DNA from: UBA2336 sp049306095
Lineage (GTDB): Bacteria > Bacteroidota > Bacteroidia > Cytophagales > Cyclobacteriaceae
Assembly: GCA_049306095.1 (NCBI GenBank)
Contig: JBAQPU010000032.1
Span: 1-64,000 of the forward strand
Reading direction: 5' to 3'
Length of the DNA stretch: 64,000 nt
Shown: positions 58,440-64,000 of the stretch, in pieces
How the letters are laid out: the number at the start of each line of letters is the position of its first letter
Position numbering within the stretch: position 1 is the first letter of the stretch
The notes under the pieces: generated by a model
The model's database searches: none
What the model was told of the DNA's origin: nothing
What the model saw: the letters and a program-made list of their open reading frames with translations, nothing else
Position numbers and translations under genes: made by a program

Positions 58440-59858
58440 ATGCCACGCATAAAAATTATTTTTACCGTGTTGTGCGCGCTGGTTGTTTCGAGTGGTTTTA
58501 CACAACAACCAAAATATGCCCTTGTGGTAGGTGTAAAATCCTACCAACATGTTGCTCCTTTAAAAAATTCGTTGAACGATGCCCGGGATATGGCGGGTAC
58601 GCTCAAAGCAAAAGGGTTTACGGTAGTAGAACTTTACGATCCTGCCACCAAGCGCATCATGCAGGATGGTATTTTAAAGTATTTCAAATTATTACAAGCA
58701 CAGCCCCAGGCAGTAGGCCTTGTATTTTATTCGGGGCACGGTATGCAGGTTAAAGGTGTTAATTATTTCATACCAAGTCAGGCAAATCCACAAATCGAAG
58801 CGGACCTGGATGATCAGTGCGTGAATATGGACTATGTGATGCGGGCCATTGAACAAGCGGGCAACGGATTGAATATTTTTATTGTGGATGCCTGCCGGAA
58901 CAATCCGTTTCGAAGTTTTAGCCGCGCAGGCGAAAAAGGATTGAACATGGTGGAGACCCCAAAGGGTTCGTACATCGTGTATGCAACCAAACCCGGCTCG
59001 GTGGCCAGCGATGGCACCGGGCGCAACGGTTTATTCACTTCTAAATTGTTGCAGTACATCGATACCGAAGGGCTGAATATTGAGCAGGTATTTAAACAGG
59101 TGGCGCGTGATGTAGCCAGCGCAACCGGTGATGCACAACGCCCGTGGATTGCCTCGGATTATACCGGTGACTTTTATTTCACCCCGGCTGGGGATAAAGC
59201 GAAACCAAAACCTGAGATACAAAGCGCAGCAAAGATTGAAGTGCTGGCCAATACGCAACCTGTTGTGCGTGCCAACGAAAACCTGAGTAGTGATGAAGAA
59301 AGTATTACCATAGGCACACAGGTATGGCAAAGCCGCAACCTGGATGTCGACCATTTTGCCAATGGTGACCCTATTCAGGAAGCCAGAACCCCGGAAGAGT
59401 GGAGCCGTGCCGATGCCAATAAACGTCCGGCCTGGAGTTACTACGATGGAGACCCCGCAAACGGTGAAACATATGGAAAAATTTACAACTGGTATGCAGT
59501 AAGCGACCCGCGTGGTCTGGCGCCTCGTGGATGGCACATACCGGGCAATAAAGAGTGGGCTACCTTAATCGAATCGTTGAATGGTGAGGCGACTGCCGGG
59601 CGCGATTTAAAAAGTACGATGGGATGGTTTGAGCAGGGGAACGGCAGCAACAGCAGTGGGTTTGCCGGACTTCCGGGCGGCTATCGTAATCCGGATGGAA
59701 CATTTGGGCCGCCATCAAAGTATGGCAATTGGTGGAGCGCGACCGAGTACAATTCATACAGTGCGTGGTATTATTTGTTGAGTTATATGAATGAAGCGGT
59801 TGGCCGGAGCAGCTACAGCAAAGGATGTGGCATTTCTGTTCGTTGTATTCGGGATTAA
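58440..59858 (+). CDS. secreted metacaspase-like protease fused to a FISUMP domain
   Basis: The 472-residue protein has a signal peptide (about 1-22), a caspase-like C14 domain with catalytic His100 (FYSGHGMQ) and Cys152 (VDACRNNPF), and a C-terminal FISUMP/fib-succ-major domain (about 285-472: IGTQVWQSRNLDV, YGKIYNWYAVSD, WWSATEYNSYSAWYYLL, SVRCIRD). Both catalytic residues are present, so protease activity is plausible. FISUMP domains occur on surface proteins of Bacteroidota and Fibrobacter. It lies 58 bp after the hemerythrin gene; whether it is co-transcribed with nar is unclear. Confidence 0.88.
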   Translation: MPRIKIIFTVLCALVVSSGFTQQPKYALVVGVKSYQHVAPLKNSLNDARDMAGTLKAKGFTVVELYDPATKRIMQDGILKYFKLLQAQPQAVGLVFYSGHGMQVKGVNYFIPSQANPQIEADLDDQCVNMDYVMRAIEQAGNGLNIFIVDACRNNPFRSFSRAGEKGLNMVETPKGSYIVYATKPGSVASDGTGRNGLFTSKLLQYIDTEGLNIEQVFKQVARDVASATGDAQRPWIASDYTGDFYFTPAGDKAKPKPEIQSAAKIEVLANTQPVVRANENLSSDEESITIGTQVWQSRNLDVDHFANGDPIQEARTPEEWSRADANKRPAWSYYDGDPANGETYGKIYNWYAVSDPRGLAPRGWHIPGNKEWATLIESLNGEATAGRDLKSTMGWFEQGNGSNSSGFAGLPGGYRNPDGTFGPPSKYGNWWSATEYNSYSAWYYLLSYMNEAVGRSSYSKGCGISVRCIRD

Positions 59859-59976
59859 CAAAGTATATTAACGTAATGATGGAATTGTTCATTCTTACAA
59901 AAATCAGGTTCACTTTCTAATTACCTTCTCCGAAAGTGTTTACTTTTAAATATTCTTTAAACTCCATTGGTATTAC

Positions 59977-60549
59977 ATGAGAAATCAATTTCGTTTCCTT
60001 ACTCCAATATTCATTTGTCTGCTGTTCATGTTCGCACTGGTTGTGTGCGATAAACCTGCCAAGACTGAAGAAGAACATTCGCACGATAAACCGGCAGCGG
60101 AGATGAAAGGGTATCAAACCAATGTACTGGAAGTTAAAGGTACCGTGGCTAATCCTTTGAAGCTAACGATTGATTCCCTAAAGCAAATGAACGTTGTAAA
60201 CCTCGACAGCTTTAAAGTGGTGTGCCAGACCGGTGCAGTCACGAGCGATAACATTTGGTTTAAGGGTGTATTACTGAAGGATGTGTTGACAAAAGCAAAA
60301 ATCATTCAGGAGAACCATAAAGACAGAAACTTCTACATTGTTGCACGCGCCACCGACAACTACATGGCCACCTTTTCATGGGCTGAAATTTTCAACAACG
60401 AAACGGGCAATAAGACATTTATCGTGTATGAAGAAAATGGTGCCCCAATTCCCAAAGGCGATTTTGTATTGGAAACAACAAACGACATCGCCACCGGCCC
60501 CCGCCATGTGTATTGGCTCAAGAGTATTGAGGTGTATAAAGTAGATTAA
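59977..60549 (+). CDS. small sulfite-oxidase-fold (Oxidored_molyb-like) exported protein
   Basis: The 190-residue protein has an N-terminal hydrophobic segment ending LVVCDKP, a near-lipobox. A domain then resembles part of the sulfite oxidase Moco fold: VEVKGT-like strands, a Cys in FKVVCQTGAVTSDNIWFKGVLLKDVL (about 71-96), then ATDNYMATFSWAEI and GDFVLETTNDIATGPRHVYWLKSIEVY. It is much shorter than full sulfite oxidases, and cofactor binding is uncertain. The histidine-rich patch EEEHSHDKP (about 29-37) could bind metal. Confidence 0.7.
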   Translation: MRNQFRFLTPIFICLLFMFALVVCDKPAKTEEEHSHDKPAAEMKGYQTNVLEVKGTVANPLKLTIDSLKQMNVVNLDSFKVVCQTGAVTSDNIWFKGVLLKDVLTKAKIIQENHKDRNFYIVARATDNYMATFSWAEIFNNETGNKTFIVYEENGAPIPKGDFVLETTNDIATGPRHVYWLKSIEVYKVD

Positions 60550-60571
60550 AAGAAGCTAATTGAAGTAGTGC

Positions 60572-61399
60572 CTACTTTTTTACAATTTCCACTCTTCGGT
60601 TAAGCGCCCGACCTTCTTCTGTTTCGTTAGAGCTAATGGGGCTCAATTGTCCAATGCCCTCGGCTATCAGGCGGGAGGGCTCTATTCCGTATTTGTTTAC
60701 CAATTCATTCTTAACGGCCTCCGCTCTGCTTTTAGAAAGCTTCATGTTCATTTGATAGTCGCCCACGTTATCGGTATGACCGACTACAAAAATTGAAACT
60801 GCCGGGTTATTTTTTAAATAGGTGCCAACTTCTTCAACGGCTTTCGCTGATTCGGGTGTTATGCTCGCCTTTCCTGTCTCAAACAGAATTCCGTAAAGAG
60901 CAATTTTTCCATCCGATTTAATGGCCGCATCCATATCCAGGGCTGTGATCTCCTGTTTCATCGTTTCTACCTCAACCGAAACAATATACCAGGCACCTTC
61001 ATCGGGAGAGGTTCCGGTGGGCGACAGTTCGAACCAAATTTCCTTGCCCTTATAACTGGCTTTAAATACATTTTTGGTGCCCTCCAGTACCTGTCCTCCG
61101 ATTTTCTTAATGGCATTCGAATGATTGGTCAGGATTTGCAGTCCGGATATTTTTCGGGTGCTATTGGCATCTTTGTTAAACCAGATTTTCTTGAAATGGC
61201 CCTGCTTAACAACTTTCTCCGATCCGGATTTGATCCAAAAACCATATTCATTGAATTCTGATTCCTCACAGTCAGAAATGTAGTATCCGTCCATTTTGGT
61301 GAAAAAAGTATATAGTTTGTCAACACATTCGGGATTGTCTGTCTGACCAAAAGAGATTAGGGGCAGCGCAATAAGAATGAGGATAGTTGCTTTTTTCAT
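60572..61399 (-). CDS. OmpA family protein
   Basis: The protein of about 275 residues has a signal peptide (MKKATILILIALPLISFGQ), an N-terminal region of unknown fold with YYISDCEESEFNEYGFW, and a C-terminal OmpA peptidoglycan-binding domain (FETGKASITPESAKAVEEVG, then FVVGHTDNVGDYQMNMKLSKSRAEAV, GQLSPISSNETEEGRALNRRVEI). The ATG at 61399 is preferred over one at 61486 because it gives a proper signal peptide. Operator 5 and a -7-like box lie upstream. Confidence 0.88.
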   Translation of the reverse strand: MKKATILILIALPLISFGQTDNPECVDKLYTFFTKMDGYYISDCEESEFNEYGFWIKSGSEKVVKQGHFKKIWFNKDANSTRKISGLQILTNHSNAIKKIGGQVLEGTKNVFKASYKGKEIWFELSPTGTSPDEGAWYIVSVEVETMKQEITALDMDAAIKSDGKIALYGILFETGKASITPESAKAVEEVGTYLKNNPAVSIFVVGHTDNVGDYQMNMKLSKSRAEAVKNELVNKYGIEPSRLIAEGIGQLSPISSNETEEGRALNRRVEIVKK

Positions 61400-61499
61400 A
61401 TCGGGTGTGGTTAATGGTTTATTGTTCAGGCTTGTATCGTTTATCTTGCTAAGAACATGTCGAACACGCTTTTTTCGTATGCTCAAATAACGCTCCTTT

Positions 61500-61507
61500 G
61501 AAATTTA
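61500..61507 (-). promoter_or_regulatory. -7-like box for the ompA-family gene
   Basis: On the minus strand TAAATTTC, one base from TAnnTTTG. Operator 5 is centred about 29 bp upstream of the implied start, the same spacing as at the other overlapping sites. Confidence 0.4.
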
Positions 61508-61515
61508 GCAATTAA

Positions 61516-61535
61516 AAAGGACTAAATAGTCTTTT
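61516..61535. promoter_or_regulatory. palindromic operator 5 (ompA side)
   Basis: AAAGGA-CTAAATAG-TCTTTT. Its core GGACTAAATAGTC most resembles the GACT...AGTC cores of IscR-type Rrf2 sites. It is paired with operator 6, 39 bp away centre to centre. Confidence 0.65.
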
Positions 61536-61554
61536 AGTAACCTCATCGTTCAAT

Positions 61555-61574
61555 TAAAGATTAAATTATCCTTT
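61555..61574. promoter_or_regulatory. palindromic operator 6 (U32 side)
   Basis: TAAAGA-TTAAATTA-TCCTTT, identical in all 20 bases to operator 2. It is centred near -27 of the U32 promoter. Confidence 0.7.
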
Positions 61575-61580
61575 TATAGT

Positions 61581-61588
61581 TAAATTTG
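61581..61588 (+). promoter_or_regulatory. -7 promoter box for the U32-ferredoxin operon
   Basis: TAAATTTG followed by CGCC, an exact TAnnTTTG match, 6 bp after operator 6. Confidence 0.6.
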
Positions 61589-61632
61589 CGCCAAAATTTC
61601 CGGGGTGTTCCGGAGTAAGAATTTTGAAAAAG

Positions 61633-62883
61633 ATGAGGCGCAAAGAATCGACTGTTGAGGTACTGGCACCTGCCGGCTCGTTCGAGTCACTTACGGCTGC
61701 CATACAGGCTGGTGCCGATGCTGTTTATTTTGGAATTGAGCAGCTCAATATGCGGGCGCGCTCAGCCAACCTGTTTACACTTACCGATCTGGATGCTATC
61801 GTATTGCAATGCAACCAGGCGAATGTAAAGGCTTACCTGACACTTAATACCATTTTGTACGATCATGACATGCAGTTGATGCGAAGAATCATGGATGGAG
61901 CCAAACGTTCGGGCATTCATGGCGTGATTGTGAGCGATCATGCCGCCATGGCGTATGGAAAACAAATTGGCATTCCATTGCATATCTCAACGCAGGCCAA
62001 TGTCAGCAACATTGAAACGGTGGAGTTTTTCACGGCCTTCGCGGATGTTATTGTGCTGGCGCGCGAACTGAACCTGAAGCAGGTAGCGGATATTGTTCGT
62101 GAAATCAACCGAAGAAAAATCACCGGGCCATCCGGCAAGTTGGTGCGCATTGAAATATTTGCTCACGGTGCGTTGTGCATGGCTATTTCCGGAAAGTGCT
62201 ACCTGAGTCTGCATACGCAATTTGCTTCCGCCAATCGCGGAGCCTGTATCCAAAATTGCAGAAGACCCTACATGGTTACCGATAAGGAAGACGGCTATGA
62301 GTTTGAAGTTGATAACGAGTATATCATGAGTGCCAAAGATCTGTGCACCATCGATATTCTGGATGAGATTATGAACACCGGTGTTTGCGTATTGAAAATA
62401 GAAGGCCGGGGCCGGTCGGCCGATTATGTTTACGCTACAACGAAGTGCTACAAAGAAGCGGTACAATCGGTGATGGACCATTCGTATTCAGAAGATAAAA
62501 TTGAAGGATGGAAGACAGAACTATCTAAGGTTTATAACAGGGGCTTTTGGGAAGGATATTACCTCGGACGCAAGTTGGGGGAGTGGACTAACAAACCCGG
62601 ATCGGTAGCTACCGAAAGGAAAATTTACGTGGGCCGTGGCAACCGGTATTACCCTAAACTGAAGGTAGGCGAATTTCAAATAGATGCTGACCGGTTGAAA
62701 GTTGGTGATGACATTATGATCCTGAGCCGACAGGAGGGGTTGCATAAACTAACCATAGCGGAGTTGCGCGTAAACGGTACTCCGGTGCACGAAGCCGTCA
62801 AGGGCGATGTGATTTCCTTTCCCTGTGCCAGCAAAATTTTTGAAGGCGACAAGGTGTACAAAATTGTAGCGGAGAGTCGATGA
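61633..62883 (+). CDS. peptidase U32 family protein
   Basis: This protein of about 416 residues has the U32 TIM barrel, beginning EVLAPAGSFESLTAAIQAGADAVYFG. The iron-sulfur cysteines of the family are visible in GALCMAISGKCYLS and RGACIQNCRRPY (about 180-220). Bacterial members such as TrhP, RlhA and UbiU/UbiV are [4Fe-4S] enzymes that hydroxylate RNA bases or ubiquinone without oxygen, not peptidases. The length fits the TrhP-like group. The start is ambiguous: a TTG at 61624 has a GGAG 9 nt upstream, and the ATG is at 61633. Its stop overlaps the ferredoxin ATG (ATGA). Confidence 0.88.
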   Translation: MRRKESTVEVLAPAGSFESLTAAIQAGADAVYFGIEQLNMRARSANLFTLTDLDAIVLQCNQANVKAYLTLNTILYDHDMQLMRRIMDGAKRSGIHGVIVSDHAAMAYGKQIGIPLHISTQANVSNIETVEFFTAFADVIVLARELNLKQVADIVREINRRKITGPSGKLVRIEIFAHGALCMAISGKCYLSLHTQFASANRGACIQNCRRPYMVTDKEDGYEFEVDNEYIMSAKDLCTIDILDEIMNTGVCVLKIEGRGRSADYVYATTKCYKEAVQSVMDHSYSEDKIEGWKTELSKVYNRGFWEGYYLGRKLGEWTNKPGSVATERKIYVGRGNRYYPKLKVGEFQIDADRLKVGDDIMILSRQEGLHKLTIAELRVNGTPVHEAVKGDVISFPCASKIFEGDKVYKIVAESR

Positions 62884-63098
62884 AAATAATACACTATCGT
62901 AAAAAATGCATTGGCTGTGGTATTTGCTACGAACTTGCTCCCATGCATTGGCGAATGTCCCGAAAAGACGGCAAAGCCAACTTGCTGGGGGCAATCGTGA
63001 AAAAGGAAATTCATCAGCTTGATGTGAAAACAACCCTTCCGGAATTCCTCTATCGCGTGGAAGAAGCCTGCCCGGTGCGGGTTATTAAAATTGACTAA
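62880..63098 (+). CDS. single-cluster ferredoxin
   Basis: The 72-residue ferredoxin has one [4Fe-4S] site: CIGCGICYELAP near residues 10-21, with the fourth cysteine in EACPVRVI near the end. The ATGA overlap with the U32 gene implies coupled translation. Together these suggest that it is the electron donor, or a cluster partner, of the U32 enzyme. Confidence 0.87.
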   Translation: MKIIHYRKKCIGCGICYELAPMHWRMSRKDGKANLLGAIVKKEIHQLDVKTTLPEFLYRVEEACPVRVIKID

Positions 63099-63124
63099 AT
63101 GCTACTCACCGTACCGGGTTTATA

Positions 63125-63144
63125 AAAGGATAAAATGATCCTTT
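63125..63144. promoter_or_regulatory. palindromic operator 7 (hlyIII)
   Basis: AAAGGA-TAAAATGA-TCCTTT. It is centred near -25 of the promoter for the hemolysin III homologue, with a 4-bp gap to the -7 box. Confidence 0.7.
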
Positions 63145-63148
63145 ATTG

Positions 63149-63156
63149 TATCTTTG
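63149..63156 (+). promoter_or_regulatory. -7 promoter box for the hemolysin III homologue
   Basis: TATCTTTG followed by CATC, an exact TAnnTTTG match. It puts transcription start near 63160 and favours the ATG at 63187. Confidence 0.6.
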
Positions 63157-63186
63157 CATCGTTTTGTCCACATCATATTTTTGAGC

Positions 63187-63816
63187 ATGACGGAATACAC
63201 ACGCAAAGAGGAACTGGTCAATTGGCTCAGTCACGGTTTAGCCACCCTGGCCAGTTTGGTGGGAATCGGGTTCTTATTTACCCGGATTTCTACGGGCGGA
63301 GAGGTAGCCAAATGGGTGAGTATCGGAATTTATTCCGTGTCGCTGGTGATGCTTTACAGTGCTTCTACGCTTTATCATTTCGTTCGGTCTAACCGGTGGA
63401 AGCAGATTTTTCGCATTGTTGATCATGCCGCGATCTATGTGAAAATAGCCGGTACCTATACACCCTTTCTTGTTCTTGCGCTGGGCGATTACTACGGTTG
63501 GGAGTTGTCGGTAGGCATGTGGCTATTGGCGGCTGCCGGTATTATTCTCAAGCTATTTTTTGTCAATAAGTTTAATCTCCTTTCCACCGGGGTGTATCTG
63601 GCCATGGGCTGGCTGATTATTGTTTTAATTAAACCGTTATATCAATCCCTTCCTTTGGGCGCGTTGATGTACATCCTGGCGGGCGGGTTGTGTTTTACGG
63701 TGGGTGTAAGTTTCTACTTATGGAAAAAATTACCCTACAGTCATTCCATCTGGCATGTATTTGTGATGGGTGGAAGTGCATTCCATTTTACCGGAATATA
63801 CCTCTACCTCGCATAG
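63187..63816 (+). CDS. hemolysin III / PAQR-type membrane protein
   Basis: The protein of about 209 residues has seven transmembrane segments. Family landmarks are EELVNWLSHGLATLASLVG near the start, SASTLYHFV (about 62-70), HAAIYVKIAGTYTPF (about 84-98) and HSIWHVFVMGGSAFHF near the end; these histidines form the putative zinc site of the PAQR/CREST superfamily. The name reflects an old haemolysis assay; the role is probably a membrane hydrolase or receptor-like protein. An ATG 33 bp earlier lies at the transcription start region and is unlikely. Confidence 0.88.
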   Translation: MTEYTRKEELVNWLSHGLATLASLVGIGFLFTRISTGGEVAKWVSIGIYSVSLVMLYSASTLYHFVRSNRWKQIFRIVDHAAIYVKIAGTYTPFLVLALGDYYGWELSVGMWLLAAAGIILKLFFVNKFNLLSTGVYLAMGWLIIVLIKPLYQSLPLGALMYILAGGLCFTVGVSFYLWKKLPYSHSIWHVFVMGGSAFHFTGIYLYLA

Positions 63817-63868
63817 GCTGATAAGGAGCAATAGAAAATGAAAAGACTGTATTTACGATAAATTGTTT

Positions 63869-64000
63869 ATGGATGAGAAGGGTAAAACGTTAAAACCATT
63901 GGTGTATTCCTGTTCAGGCTGTTCTTCTGCCGCGCAGATGGCCAACTACCTTGCCGTGAAGTTAGATCGCCATGGCGATGCAGAAATGTCGTGCATTGCC
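63869..64000 (+). CDS. DGC-domain putative zinc-binding protein (3' truncated)
   Basis: The window ends within this gene after 44 codons. The visible part has a clustered cysteine opening, VYSCSGCSSAAQMANYLAVK, and a later MSCIA. This is the pattern of DGC-type putative zinc-binding proteins, found near anaerobic or redox genes. The function is unknown. It begins about 50 bp after the hemolysin III stop. Confidence 0.7.
   Translation, partial: MDEKGKTLKPLVYSCSGCSSAAQMANYLAVKLDRHGDAEMSCIA

Overview
This window is a chromosomal segment of a Bacteroidota bacterium, most likely of the Cytophagales. Promoters carry the Bacteroidota -7 box TAnnTTTG rather than a -10 TATAAT. The gene content also fits: a YceI and a DUF2911 protein, PD40-amidohydrolase, FISUMP domain, SulP permease, adenosylcobalamin-dependent ribonucleotide reductase and a short-subunit B-type haem-copper enzyme. 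The lifestyle implied is facultatively anaerobic, nitrate-respiring and able to use amino acids and chitin. No rRNA, tRNA or CRISPR array was seen.

Layout. 0-3.7 kb: DUF2911 tail, YceI, class II ribonucleotide reductase, Ric/ScdA-type di-iron repair protein. 3.7-7.6 kb: tryptophanase, a fatty-acid 2-hydroxylase-like enzyme, tyrosine phenol-lyase. 7.6-13.3 kb (minus strand): a four-gene run of GNAT protein, NadA, an ILVBL/HACL2-like ThDP lyase and a long-chain acyl-CoA synthetase. 13.4-16.8 kb: QueD-like enzyme, an Rrf2 regulator, a large protein of unknown function, OsmC. 16.9-20.9 kb: porin, NarK, TDT transporter. 23.8-28.4 kb: a cytoplasmic molybdoenzyme with Fe-S, Rieske and cytochrome b partners. 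28.6-31.6 kb: a haem-copper enzyme with a CuA subunit and a SCO assembly factor; subunit I has Asn where oxygen reductases have the cross-linked Tyr, so it may be a nitric oxide reductase. 34.7-42.8 kb: a type I restriction-modification island with a REP-associated transposase and duplicated gene tails. 43-50 kb: urea transporter, amidohydrolase, cupin, DoxX, chitinase and small proteins. 50.2-58.4 kb: dihaem cytochrome c, narGHJI and a hemerythrin protein. 58.4-64 kb: metacaspase-FISUMP protein, small Moco-fold protein, OmpA, peptidase U32 plus ferredoxin, hemolysin III homologue, and the start of a DGC-type protein.

How it fits together. Nitrate entry (NarK), a respiratory NarGHI, a second NapA/NasC-type molybdoenzyme, a candidate NO reductase and NO- or iron-related proteins (Ric, hemerythrin, Rrf2 sensor) make a nitrogen-oxide respiration and nitrosative-stress set. 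Seven copies of one 20-bp palindrome, (A/T)AA(A/G)GA-N8-TC(C/T)TTT-type, lie in promoter regions scattered over 60 kb: ric/tnaA, GNAT-nadA/queD, the 611-residue gene/osmC, the nar operon, ompA/U32 (two copies) and hlyIII. They sit at reproducible distances from the -7 boxes. The Rrf2 gene at 13.9-14.3 kb is the obvious candidate regulator. This palindrome regulon, the Tyr-less haem-copper enzyme and the copied hsdM and hsdS tails are the most notable things here.
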